From Metarhizium brunneum (lineage: Eukaryota > Ascomycota > Sordariomycetes > Hypocreales > Clavicipitaceae): a stretch of 64,000 nt of DNA. The stretch covers positions 3,224,001-3,288,000 of the forward strand of contig NC_089424.1 in assembly GCF_013426205.1 (NCBI RefSeq), read 5' to 3'. Under the pieces are notes generated by a model. That model was not told the DNA's origin. It saw nothing but the letters and a program-made list of their open reading frames with translations, and made no database searches. This document shows positions 1 to 11,343 of this stretch, piece after piece. A program made the position numbers and the translations under genes. Every line of letters begins with the position of its first letter. Within the stretch, counting starts at the first letter, position 1.

Positions 1-2301
1 AGCCGTCGATCCACTGGGAGGTAGGCTCAAATGAACCACTCTGCATTCTTGCCGAGGACGATTGCCCGCCAAGACTTGTAGTACTATTCTGTCTCGAGAA
101 CGAGCGGCTTCCAGCTGGCATCTTGCCACGAGCCTTTTCCGACATGCCACGCAGCTGAGTTGGGACGGCATCATCAAAGTTGCCTGCTGATGAGGCTTGT
201 GACACGTTCTCACTCGTCGTCGATTGGGTCGGCGTCGGTTGAGGGTCTTCATCACTATCGTCGTCAGAGTCCCCAATCGCAAAAGTGCCATCCTCAGTGA
301 TTTCATCTAAAATTGGAGACTTGACTGGAGCAACAGATGGGCTTCGTGTGGAATCGAATGAGCTTCGGATAGATCCAGAGTCTACCGAGTCGACACGATC
401 CTTCTTCAGCCGTTTTCTTCGCTCAATCTCCTCTTGGCCACTTTCAAGCGTGAAAGACCGCAAAGCTTCGATTCGCTTTCGATTTTTGATAATAGCCAGG
501 ACAAGTTCAGGGTTCTTCCGATAGTTATGGTCGATGATGGCACTTATGGATTCCATGAGTGAGTGCAAGAGTTGATAGTTCGTCTCGTTCGCGAGAAGAA
601 ACGATGGGGATGACATAGACGTGAACAGGTGCATTAGCTGTGAGCTGCCTGCCGCACCGAGTCCCTGAATATATGGCGATATGTTGTTAATAACCGCCAA
701 GAGGGCCGGATAGATGGCTGTGAAGCTGCCTTGGCTTGATGTAATGAGATTGTAGATGGAATGGATCAGGAAATCGCAATACGTGCCCTTGAAGCCGTTG
801 ATGCGGATGCCTACAGGTAGGCTGTCTTGACCCTCGAATTGCTTGTTCAGACTAGGACCAAACTTTGAGTCAACACTTAGCGTCTGGAGCAAGAATGCGC
901 ACATTCGGACGACTCCCTGCTTGGCGGGTTCGTTTTTGTACTCCAGCGCATAAAATATTGTTAACACCACAAAGTCATGCACTCGGTTCGTATCAATGAT
1001 GAAGGATCGAAATCGCTTATTGCATTGTGTTATTTCCCAGAAGAACATCAGGATTTCAGGTGCGAAGTTGGTAGTGGCCTGAGCCCCTGGCAGGTATGAT
1101 GTCTTTTCTTGGAGTGGCTGGCTGAGTATTCTCGACATGCCATCAACGATAAACTGAAAGTCTTGCGGTCGGTGCAAACGACCCAGGAAATGGCGGTAAA
1201 AGTTCTTGGAAGATATACTCGACTGAGTGGTCTGTTCAGGAATCGGGTATACGAGTAGCGTGAGCAGAAACTCTAGAGAATAAGTCACCAATATTTGCTT
1301 CGCATCTTTGAACCCCAGTGTGTTATACGGCACTCGCCAGCTTGCCGGGTTGAATTTGAGAGTCTACGTATCAGTTAGCGTCTAAAATATACGACACCAT
1401 TTCCTGACTATGCAGTCAAACGTACCGTATTAAGTAGAGAGCAGAGAACCGAAAGGACAATTTGCTTGTCCTGGCAGGTGCAGAGATATGTCAACGTTCG
1501 TGTTCCAGCTTGAGCGAGAACTCCTGGTGTGGAGTACATGCTTTGACCAGCCAGCGCCAGCAGTAGTCGTAGGATCTCCGCCCGGTTGCTCTCAAGTTCC
1601 TTGGTTGTGGCAACGGCATTATTGCATCCAACACCGCTCTGCCATATTGCGTAGGTGACTTTGTCGTGGCCATGAGGTTGACGAGTAATGGTAAGGTCGG
1701 AATAAAAGAGTAAATCTATCAGAGTGTCTATTAGCTCCTCTGCAAGGGGCTTGACTTCTTCGTATTCCTCAGCATTAGGTTTGCTTTCTTCTTTGTCATT
1801 CTCTGCTCCGTCGAAAAGGACTTCGTTTGCGATGATGGCCCGCCGTGTTTTCCTTCGACGCTGGCCCCAAAAGAAGCGTTCTTGCCAGCTACTTAGGCTC
1901 TCTTTTTCGTATAGATAGGGAAGCAACCGAGTTAATACTCGAATGCAGTTCAAGGCATCCTTCTCGGGAGCGAGCTCGGGATCGGGAAACGATGGATGGT
2001 ATCGAAGCAGGAATAGCCGCGACGTTAATGCTAATATTAAGGTTTCGATGTTTTCTAATGCTTTGTCCCGGGTTCTTCGGATGTCGTTTGGAGAGAAAAG
2101 GCTGAAAACATCCTCGGAAGATTCTGGAAGCTCCCAAAACTACACACTCTCGTAAGTAAGCAACAATAATTGTAGCAGCTGGGCTTTGTGGGTGGCTCTG
2201 TGTACCGATGTCCAGTATGGATCGCCTGAAGGAATATGGCGTTCCTCAGAGAGCTTGAAAATGCCTTGCTTGAAGACAATCTTGGAATCGCTTGCGCCCA
2301 T
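1..2301 (-). CDS. Hid1/Ecm30-family protein (dymeclin superfamily), 3' end beyond window
   Basis: Partial gene running off the left edge. Exons on the minus strand are 2301-2206, 2139-1426 and 1363 to the edge; the introns are 66 and 62 bp, both GT-AG. The N-terminus MGASDSK has a glycine at position 2, the N-myristoylation pattern known for HID1. It continues with a Hid1-type head (KIVFKQGIFKLSEE, then DPYWTSFWELPE), DIRRTRDKALENIETLILAL, and LNCIRVLTRLLPYLYEKE. About 724 codons are visible. The last ones before the edge (SGSFEPTSQWIDG) resemble the region just before the conserved family C-terminus. Family members act at the Golgi/trans-Golgi in dense-core vesicle and nutrient-permease sorting; that role here is inferred. 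The gene is divergent from the Pet127 gene. The start was chosen because the family N-terminus begins exactly at this ATG. Confidence 0.9.
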
Positions 2302-2667
2302 CTCTGCAGCGCAAGGCTGTCGCCTTCAACTCCGGAATCTAAGGATGACGTTGCGGAATGGAGGACCAGCCAAACTGGACGTGGAGTACGAAGCCTCCGT
2401 GCCTCGAATGCCCAATGCCAGCTCAAGGCAATGAGGGAGCAGGTCCGCAGCTCTATCTCAACCAATCATTCAAGACAAATATGGGTCCCATCAATCGATG
2501 CTAGCAGTAGTACGGAGTACTGTACGGAGTGCAATGTACCCTGTACCTAGATGGCTTATCGATAACATCACAATGGGCAAAGGCCGCTTCACTTTTTCAA
2601 CGGCTCGTGATTGCTCCTTGTGCCGCAATATAAGACAGTATTGGCTTATCTGCACCCAGCATCTGAG
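2302..2667. promoter_or_regulatory. divergent promoter region with TACGGAGTA motifs
   Basis: This 366-bp interval separates the Hid1-type (-) and Pet127 (+) start codons, so it must hold both promoters. It contains a full TACGGAGTA at 2511-2519 and a partial copy (TACGGAGT) at 2523-2530. No gene is seen. An upstream in-frame TTG at 2611 could extend the Pet127 frame, but it is not an ATG. Confidence 0.5.
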
Positions 2668-5367
2668 ATGCTTCGCGTTCGATGCTGCAGTGGTCAATTG
2701 GCCAGGTCGCTGCATTGTACAAGAGCCCAACAGGTCGCAAGCCCACTGCGGAGGTCAAGGCCTCTGTCCACAACCCAGTACTTGACCACGGACCCGAGCG
2801 ATGGCAAACCCGCGCCCAGCACCCAAACACCACGAAAGCAAGACCGAGATGAGCAGAAACCCGAGGAAACCCAAAAGAAATGGGCATCGTTTTTCAAACC
2901 CGAAGCAGTAGGCCAATCCGAAACTACTTTGCCTTCGAACGGCGACTCGACACCTGCCGAGGCGCGTGATCAGAGTAATAGGGGAATTTGGACAACGCTC
3001 CGCTCGAGAATGGAGGTTTCTAAAGATAACGAGGCCACAGAGACGGCCGTTTTAAAAAATAATGAGAAGGACGCCGACACAGCAACGAGCGACGAAGCCT
3101 CGGAGCCAACACCGAAGAAGGGAGCATCAAAATCCAAACGGATAAGAGGCAAAGCGGCCTTGGACGTAAAAGTAATTAGACCACATAAGTTGAAGCTAAA
3201 ACCTGTCAAGGAAAACGTGTCTCAACAACCGCCACCGCACTTGAGCTATAACTTGGACAGAGTGCTTTTTAATCCCGGGGTGTATCATATGCAGGATCAT
3301 CGGTCTGGCGTATTCAATTTCGATCCCTACTTGGCATCCATCATGCCTGTTGACGAATTTGATTTTGACGCATTGAAAGAATATACAACGTCATCCAAAG
3401 ACTCCAAGCTACGAGAGCTATGTGCTGCACACGGACTTAAATACTGTGGCTCAACATCAAGTATGACATCCATTTTATCGCACTTTCACTTTCTCCTTTC
3501 GGCTTGGAGGCAACCAAATTTTGATAGCCTTTCCAAGTCGCTTACGCCCGAGTCCCTGAATTTCACCGCCCTTAGCCGTGGGCCAGCCGCTGCATTTGCA
3601 CACTTCAAAGACGGCGTGTATGCAATTGACGCAGACAAGGAGTACGATACGGAGAATATTCTTAGCATGCTGGGCAAGTCGATGGAGAAGTTACTTACGT
3701 TGCCAAAGGAAGAGTTTGAAAAGTACCGACGTTCAGGCTCCCATAAACTTTCGGAAGAAGAAAAGAATGCAGAGGAGGCGTATCACTTCACCACACTCGG
3801 CGACTTTATGATGCGGTCACAACTTGACGCCCACGATCCTCGATTGCCCGGCTCAGGGGTGTTTGATTTAAAAACAAGGGCGGTAGTCTCGATACGGATG
3901 GACGTAAAGGGCTATGAAAAGGGAGTCGGCTACGAGATCCGGAAGCGCTTTGGACAATGGGAATCCTTTGAACGCGAGTATTACGATATGATTCGAGCAG
4001 CATTCTTGAAGTACTCGTTACAGGTCCGGATGGGCCGCATGGATGGCATTTTTGTAGCCTTCCATAACACGCAGAGGATATTCGGGTTTCAATACATCAG
4101 TTTGGCAGAAATGGACCATGCAATTCATGGCACACACGATCCACGGCTGGGGGATGAGGAGTTCAAGGGCAGCATTGCCTTGCTTAATGACCTCATGAAT
4201 CGAGCCACTCAGCGATTTCCGGGGCGAACTCTACGATTACATGTCGAGACACGGCCAACAAAGGTTCCTCTGACTTACTTTTTTGTAGAGCCAGTAACCG
4301 AAGAGGAAATGAGAAAGACACAAGAGGCCGAGAAGCCGTCAATGGAGCAACTAGAGCGCGAAATTCAGAGTCTCAGTCGTGAAGAACGAGAGGCAGAGTC
4401 TGCTGGAGCTACCGAGACTGTTCCAGGAGAAACGACGAAGGGTGAAGAGTCCGATAGAGGTTCTGATGATATTTCCGTCGACGATCCACAGAATGAGGAT
4501 ACTTGGAAGGAAATGATGTCCAAGGTTGACGAAGCAGTCGAGAATGAATCCCTGGGGGTGCGGTCCATACGAGAGGCAGTCCAGGAAGCCCTTGAACAGA
4601 GTGGTCTTCTTCAAAATAAGACAGAATTGGAGAGCGAGAAATACTTGGATGAACTGGTTTCGGCGCTCACGGCCCATTCGTCGGAAGCTAAAGAGTCACG
4701 GCAGGCTCAGGCAGATAAAGATGAAGAAACTGACGAAAAAAAGGCGACGGATGGCCAACCCGACTCTGATAGCACCACATTGGCCAACCTTATTGTCAAA
4801 GTGACCAGAGGTATCAACAAGAACAGTACCAACTTGAGACCATTTGAACGCAAGGTTGTCGACTTGGCAACTCAGGCCAGAAAGGCAGATTTTATTCCAG
4901 CTCATGAAAGAGACGCAAGGAGGGACGCCGATGACGCCGAACTCGTGGAATCGGCCGCTGATGTCGACGTTGACACGAAAACAGATGGCAGTGTCCCCGA
5001 AGAACCGACGCCGGAGCTCCTGGGCATGTACGTCACCATTCGCAACAAAGTCAATGGCGAATTCGTCGACCGACCGTTTGGGGCCGAGAAGAAGTTTGAC
5101 TGGTCTGTGCAATACACAATCACTGAGTTACCAGACAAGAGAGCACAAAGCATCTACCCCAAGATTAAGAAGCGTAGAAAGGACGTTCTGGCCACAGATC
5201 CTGGTGCTCGTTCAGCCGACTGGTACCGCATGTTCAAGGGCAAGTTACCCATGATGACCAAAAAAGGGGAAAAGTTCCGCGAGAGGCGAAAGCAAAAGGA
5301 AGCTCGGAGTCCAGTGTATGTCGCATGGGACAAGGTTCCACTGCCTTCGAATGCGGGGAGCAGTTGA
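2668..5367 (+). CDS. Pet127-family mitochondrial RNA-processing protein
   Basis: Single-exon gene of 899 aa. The conserved Pet127 core starts at about residue 195 (LSYNLDRVLFNPGVYHMQDH, then the RSGVFNFDPYL and MPVDEFDFDAL segments) and runs to about residue 560, with GSGVFDLKTRAVVSIR and MGRMDGIFVAFHNT along the way. The N-terminus (MLRVRCCSGQLARSLHCTRA) is basic and hydroxylated, as expected for a mitochondrial presequence. A charged low-complexity linker occupies about residues 565-800. Yeast Pet127 is a mitochondrial membrane-associated factor for mRNA 5' processing and stability; the same role is inferred here. The ATG at 2668 was chosen because the longer frame from 2611 begins with TTG and would bury the presequence. 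Confidence 0.88.
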   Translation: MLRVRCCSGQLARSLHCTRAQQVASPLRRSRPLSTTQYLTTDPSDGKPAPSTQTPRKQDRDEQKPEETQKKWASFFKPEAVGQSETTLPSNGDSTPAEARDQSNRGIWTTLRSRMEVSKDNEATETAVLKNNEKDADTATSDEASEPTPKKGASKSKRIRGKAALDVKVIRPHKLKLKPVKENVSQQPPPHLSYNLDRVLFNPGVYHMQDHRSGVFNFDPYLASIMPVDEFDFDALKEYTTSSKDSKLRELCAAHGLKYCGSTSSMTSILSHFHFLLSAWRQPNFDSLSKSLTPESLNFTALSRGPAAAFAHFKDGVYAIDADKEYDTENILSMLGKSMEKLLTLPKEEFEKYRRSGSHKLSEEEKNAEEAYHFTTLGDFMMRSQLDAHDPRLPGSGVFDLKTRAVVSIRMDVKGYEKGVGYEIRKRFGQWESFEREYYDMIRAAFLKYSLQVRMGRMDGIFVAFHNTQRIFGFQYISLAEMDHAIHGTHDPRLGDEEFKGSIALLNDLMNRATQRFPGRTLRLHVETRPTKVPLTYFFVEPVTEEEMRKTQEAEKPSMEQLEREIQSLSREEREAESAGATETVPGETTKGEESDRGSDDISVDDPQNEDTWKEMMSKVDEAVENESLGVRSIREAVQEALEQSGLLQNKTELESEKYLDELVSALTAHSSEAKESRQAQADKDEETDEKKATDGQPDSDSTTLANLIVKVTRGINKNSTNLRPFERKVVDLATQARKADFIPAHERDARRDADDAELVESAADVDVDTKTDGSVPEEPTPELLGMYVTIRNKVNGEFVDRPFGAEKKFDWSVQYTITELPDKRAQSIYPKIKKRRKDVLATDPGARSADWYRMFKGKLPMMTKKGEKFRERRKQKEARSPVYVAWDKVPLPSNAGSS

Positions 5368-7874
5368 CGGCATACTCAACTTGGCATTGGGAAATGGTGA
5401 ATGCACGGCAAGGCGGAGCGCATGGCATGGGTATGGTGATGCGGCGAGCCTGCAGCATTTGGGATAGAATGTATATTAGTGTGTATTATAGCTGACGACA
5501 AGCGGTTAAAGGCCAAGAGGGGACAAGCGGAAACAAACCCAACCCACCAGGTCGAGTATATATTTCTACATGTACTCTTTCACAGCATCCATTTCAATGT
5601 AACCTACACAATGTGTTGGCAACTTGGGTAGTAATTGCACTGCTCACATGGCTTCGCGCCGCGGAGCCTTGGCTCACGGGCATGCTCCGAATGGGCGTAA
5701 TCAAGAGCACATGAATACCATAATACAGCATTCCGTGTAAATTTTAACTTGTTCGGCGCGGCCGGAGTACGTATATAGAATTCGCTGTCAACCCCTTCGG
5801 TTGCCGACACTCAACGTAGGAAACTTGCCATTGGCGCAACTCTAACATTGAGTTGAGTTGCCTTCCAGGGGACCCAGAAGCCGAGAAATCGGTTGAGTAG
5901 TTCGAAGTCCGACGAACTGGGCCATTGTCTTCCCCACAGGGCGGAGCTGCTACTTTGTATCTCCACAGTCGATCTCCTTGGTGAAGATAGAATACGGAGT
6001 ATGTGAACAATGGATTATGTGAATAAGTAAATATCTTTTGTCAACCACGTTGTCTTTGCCAGACGGGCCGTTGGTTCTGATGAAATTCGGCGAGCCAAGA
6101 TGAATGCCAGATGGCGTCCCATTCAACTCAAGTTTCGGATAGAAGATGTTAGTCTGCATGGACAATACTATCTGGTTTGTTCCGCTCAAAAGGACCCGGG
6201 CTTGGTTCTTGGCAAAGAACGTCAAGCCACGGATTATCCAACTGTCATACCATGCACGTTCATCAATAAAGTAGTACACATTTTTAGGTTCTTGTTGAAA
6301 GGCCGGGGTGTCTACTGGTGCAGTTCGTATGTACAAAATGTGCGACCCGAGACATGTTGGCGCTCAGACGTGGGTACCAAGACCAGCAGGACGGTGGGCT
6401 AGAAGCATTTAGGAAACTGTAGAGATGGGACGTACGAGGAACAAGGTGATTTCGATGACTGCAAGGTTTTCGTTTGGATATCTGGGGGCCGTCTGTCCTC
6501 CGCAGAGGCGGTGTTTGGAGCGAGGGGAGGGGATAGAAATGGGAAGGCGAGTCGGAGATGATCCTTGTGTGTCTCTGCTGCATGACTACATCATCACAGC
6601 TTCGGCTCGAGGTTGTCTGCAACCTTGTCAGCGGTGAACTGCAGACGCCATGACGAGTTGGCCCTGCTTGGCGGTGTTTGCTTTTTGCCTGACACTGACT
6701 GACCTGAACCAGCCGAGGCCTGTAGTAGTAGTATATTGAAGCAGGGAATCGGAGAGTACAATACGGAGGTTTCCACTGGGTATAATTAGATGGGAACTTT
6801 GCTAATTGACTCGAGCACGGTGTCTCCTCTGGGATTGCCGGTCCCAGTTTGTGGAGAATAAGGTTGAGGTCATAACTCTAGAGTCAGTCCAACTGGGACC
6901 CGGCCGAGCCGTTATTCCCACGCTGGGCCACGGCCGTTCAACATGGCGTATGTATCATGTGCTCGTTTGCTGCCCGTCGTCTGCTGCGCTGCTGCGCTGT
7001 TGCTCTTCTCCTTTTGGTGCGGTGGTGGCTTGCCTCACGAGACCCTGTGATGCAGATGGGATGGGCCATTCGGTTCGTGCCTCACCGCGCCTCGCAGCGC
7101 CTCGCCGCTCGGCCAATCACGGGCCTCGGGCCTGCCACACCTCTGCACCGTTTCCTGCACCGACATGTTGAACTTCTGTGCCAACGTGCTCGGCCAAACA
7201 TCTCCATCTTTCTTCCCCCACACCATCATCCATCGATCGTGTCCAGCTGCCAATAACAGCATCTACGTGCGCTTTCCCACGCCGGCGCTTTATCCAGTTG
7301 CGCTACCGATTTGCCCAAAGGTGCCTCCCCCCGGTTCTGCTCCCCTGGCATACACCAGGAACGCTATCATGGCTCGGGACCATTCAGCCATCCTCTCCAC
7401 CGGCACAGACAGAGCATGCCGCTCATCTTATCTCTTATTGGATCCGGCTAATGCCGTGTTGACATTCCCAATACCACGTTCGGTTCCGGGGGCAGGCCCT
7501 ATCCTGCAACTCGACATTGGACTATCGGGGGTGCTCAAGCTCGTGGCATCGTCGGCGGTCCTCCACGGCACTCTCAGCCGATGGGGGTTGTTTGCTCCAG
7601 GATGAATAGGTGGCGACGGTGAAACAGACTTGCCGGGATGGCGTTGACTTCCGTCGACGTGTGTATGTACGTGCTTTTTTTGTCATGAGTCTTCTTGTTT
7701 AGTGCCGTTCTATAAATGTAGTCATATGGCCACCCTTTAAACTCAGATCAGCAGTCTGCCACGGTCACGCGAGACATCAGCTTCCTGATCGTCGAGCAAG
7801 AGTGTCTGCAGTTTGCCTCAACTGCTTCATCCTTCCTTGCTCGCTGTTGACTCGAATCAACACCACGCGTAGCC
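5368..7874. other. intergenic, no supported gene
   Basis: A 2.5-kb gap between Pet127 and the sphingomyelinase. It contains one TACGGAGTA (5993-6001). An open minus-strand frame at 5950-6336 looks protein-like but starts with TTG and has no recognisable family. The plus-strand frames at 6806-7605 have no domain signature and lie in the presumed promoter of the downstream gene. Confidence 0.5.
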
Positions 7875-10118
7875 ATGCGTCCGGGCTCTCTTCTCCCGCT
7901 GCTTGCCTTGGGCCCTGTGGTCCAGGCCGCAGCCGCAGCTTCTTCTCAAGAATCCCGCGATCTGTTTGCACGAGATTTTGAAATGCTAAACTCTCGGGAC
8001 TTGGAACAGCTTTCTCCACGTGACGTTGAGCTACTGACCAGAGCATTGGTTGAGAGAGGTCTTTTGGATGACATTTGGCAAAAGCTCAAGGACGCTACTA
8101 CTTGTGCCGGCGGAGAGGTGAGAATCCTTACATGCAACTCTCCATCCATCCATCCGTCAGACACATGATGCTAATTGGTGTGTAGCTACTGCTGGGTGCG
8201 CTCAAAGTTCTCGCATTCTTTGGTGATGGAGCTTTCGTCAAGGTGATTCAGGGGATTTGCAAGCTTGCAAAGGTTTGTTCTCTGCTTATACAAGACGTCA
8301 TATTGATTTGTGCTAACGCCTCCAGGTCCAACCCGGCGACGTTTGTGATGGCGCGGTTGCTCTCGAAGGCCCCATCATAGCAGCTGACATTCGCAAGATC
8401 TCCGTTGGCTCAAGGACCTCCAAGGCGTTTTGCACAACCTTCTTGGGCGTTTGTGGATATCCCGATGTGCAAACGTGGGATATTGCTTACCCTTCGGCGC
8501 AACCTGCTGGTGGCCGGCCAAAGCCTGGTGGCAAGGATCCCATCAAGATTGTTCACTACTCCGATATTCATATTGATCCCTTGTATGTTCCTGGGTCTAG
8601 CACGCAGTGCGACGGCAGGCCTATTTGCTGCAGGTACGTTTGTCCTCACTTCAACATAGGCAAGGCTGAGGCAAAACTAACTCAATAAAGACCCTACACC
8701 AAGGACGACCAACCTGGCAACACCAAGTTCCCTGCTGGACCTAACGGTGACCACATGTGTGATGTGCCCTTTACTTTAGAGCGAAGCATGTATGACGCTA
8801 TCAACTCGATTGTGCCCGATGCCGCCTTTACTATTTTCACCGGCGATATCGTCGACCACGCCATCTGGAACACCAGCCAGCCGTACAACACCAACTTGAG
8901 TAAGTTTTTTTTGTCTTGCAAGGCACAACTGCCCTCACACGCAGCTAACACACCCAAGTCCAACATGCGTACGACACCATGAACTCAAGCCTGAAACTCG
9001 TCTACGGCACTGCCGGTAACCACGAAGCCCATCCCGTTAACGCCTTTGTCCCCAATGCCATCGGTCACGACAGCCAATGGGTCTACAACCTCCTCTCCTC
9101 TGACTGGGAACACTGGATCGGCGAAAGCTCAACCGCCATGGTCGAAAAGATCGGTGCCTACTCGACCAAGTATCCCAAAGGCAACCTCCGCATTATCTCT
9201 CTGAACACTAATCTCTACTACCGCCACAACTTCTGGATGTACCAGTCGTACGAGGACAAGGATCCCAACGACCAAATCGCCTGGCTCATAAGAGAGCTTG
9301 ATGCCGCCGAGAAAGCCGGGGAACGCGTCTATATCATGGGCCACATGCCGCTCGGCGAGGCAGACGCCCTCCGCGACGGCTCCAACTACCTTGACCAAGT
9401 GTTCAAGCGGTACCAAAACACTATTGCAGCAAGTTTCTTCGGGCACACGCATGTCGACCACTTCGAAGTGTCGTACAGCGACTACGCGCACCGCAGCGCT
9501 TCCAACGCCTTTATGACCTCGTACATTGCGCCATCCCTCACGCCCACCTCCGGCATGCCCTCGTTCCGCGTCTACACTGTCGACCCGGACACCTTTGCCG
9601 TCCTCGACCACACCACCTACATGGCTGACATGACCAACCCTTCCTTCCAGACAACCCCCGTCTGGACAAAGTTCTACTCGGCCAAGGAGTCATACGGCCC
9701 TCTCGTCTCACCCCCTCTCACCGACCCCAAGGCCGAGCTCACCCCCGCCTTCTGGCACAACGTCACCGTCGCCTTTGAAAACGACGACGCCCAGTTCAAC
9801 GCCTACATGGCGCGCAAGTCCCGTGGCTGGCAGCCCGCCTCCTGCACCGGCGACTGCAAGACCGACGAGATCTGCCAGCTACGCGCTGCCCGCAGCCAGG
9901 ACAACTGCTGGAAGCCAAAGCCCGGCATCAACCTGACAAAGCGGTCCGGTGTCCAGGACGAAAAGGGAGAGCACGACGAGTGTGGCGTCCCTATTACACT
10001 AAAGACTCTGTCGGCTGTGGGCGCCGATGACGCCGCGCTGCAGGAGTTGAAGAAGATTATGGACGAAGTTATTGCTGAAGCAAAGGCCAAGGGGATCAAG
10101 GGCGCCGAAGATGCGTAG
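7875..10118 (+). CDS. secreted acid sphingomyelinase (sphingomyelin phosphodiesterase) with saposin-B domain
   Basis: Five exons: 7875-8117, 8186-8272, 8326-8633, 8691-8899 and 8959-10118, all GT-AG with matching phases; 668 aa. A signal peptide (about residues 1-18, LLPLLALGPVVQA) leads to a short linker. A saposin-B-like domain follows (about residues 75-155, cysteines in TTCAGGE, GICKL, GDVCD, KAFC and GVCGY). The catalytic calcineurin-like metallophosphatase domain has DIHID, GDIVDH, GNHE and GHTH, the dimetal-binding motifs. A cysteine-rich tail (ASCTGDCKTDEICQL) matches acid sphingomyelinases. The expected reaction is hydrolysis of sphingomyelin or related phosphosphingolipids to ceramide plus the phospho-headgroup, outside the cell or in the vacuole. 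Substrate is inferred from the family. Confidence 0.93.
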
Positions 10119-11343
10119 TGTATTTTAGGGGTCCAGCATTGCGTGGTGTTGGGTGTTGTGTAGTTGGTGTATATAGGTCAAGATGTTATGTAAAAGAACA
10201 TAGCCCCCGGGCATGGTTATCAATATTGGATGATTTGTGGGAGGTTGCATATCAGATGCAAGAAAAAAAAGATTTCAGAGCCAATTCACTATTTTGAAAG
10301 ACCGATATAAAAATAGAGCAGAGACTGCAAATATGAACTCGAGATTGCATGTAGGGTAGGGTGGTGGACAAGGTCTGAATATCCCGCGAGACCAGGATGG
10401 AGATGGCGAAACATCATGTCGTCGCCGTCTCTATGTCGTGTTGATGTGGCTAGCAGAAATGCCATGCTGAAACCCTCGCATCTCCCAGCAAGCAGGCGTA
10501 TTCAGATTGCGCAAGTCTCCAACTTTGTAGTCACTCCCCATTTTGAATCGGTGGTTGGTTGCCTTTGACAGATCTCCGGGGGCAGCGACCCCTGTCTTGT
10601 CAGGCTGAGTGGCTGGTGGGCTCACCATGCGTCACCGTTTTGCTTGCTTTGCTTGTAGTACTTGTACTCCGTACTGTCATTATGCAGTTGTTTTCCGAGC
10701 AACATCAACACAACAGCAAGTCTGCAAGGCATCAGCACTGGCAATAGCCGTGGAAACGCATCGGCAGTCGTGCATGCAACCCGGACTCCGACCCAGACTC
10801 AAGGCTCGGCCTTCACTCCTGGACCTCGTCCGCCACCGAAGCAACTCTTTGTCGTCCCGCCCAGGAACCAGCGACTCGTCGTCTGCGGTCGAGCTCCCCT
10901 TGCCGGCGTCTCCAGGGGCTGGAGCCGGAGCCGGTGTTGGTAGTAATACTAGTGCCTGGCCTTGGTCTCCAGCTGGCTCTCGCCGGGGATCACTGCTTGC
11001 AACGTCGGTGTTTGGCTCTCCCTCCTTCCCTGATGTTGAGGCTCCTGCACCAGCTCCTCTCACTCCCCTGGCCCCGGCCTCAGCAGCTGCTCCTGCCTCT
11101 GCTACATCATCGCCTCCACTCTCTCCACCAGGCACGCCCAGCCCAATCCGCTTCGACGCTGGAGCAGCTGTGTCAGAGCTGTCCTTGAACTCTCCACCCT
11201 CACCTTCACCACCTTCACCAGCATCGCCATCGCCATCTCCCTCAACGTCGACGCTGTCATCCTCGCAGCATTCGTCGCCCTCCCCCGAGCGCTCTTCTCC
11301 CATTCATCAAGAGCCAGAGCCGACGTCTTCAAACCCGCCCAAG
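10119..11343. other. intergenic / 5' leader of V-ATPase A with long in-frame low-complexity frame
   Basis: A 1.2-kb gap. From about 10600 to 11343 the frame in phase with the V-ATPase start is open, without a stop, and encodes a Pro/Ser/Ala-rich stretch. In-frame ATGs lie at 10627 and 10774. The TACTCCGTA form of the 9-mer lies at 10665-10673. See the finding on a possible N-terminal extension. The opposite strand is also open (10680-11303, Gly/Glu-rich), as expected for GC-rich simple sequence. Confidence 0.5.

Noticed and set aside
5950..6336. Minus-strand 128-codon frame with protein-like composition
   Set aside because: Starts with TTG, has no recognisable domain, and no splice-supported upstream exon with an ATG was found.
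7165..7605. Plus-strand 146-codon ATG frame upstream of the sphingomyelinase
   Set aside because: No family, no signal peptide or domain, and it lies in the presumed promoter; likely chance in GC-balanced DNA.
10680..11303. Minus-strand 207-codon Gly/Glu-rich frame
   Set aside because: Complement of Pro/Ser/Ala-rich simple sequence; stops are rare there on both strands, so the open frame is uninformative.
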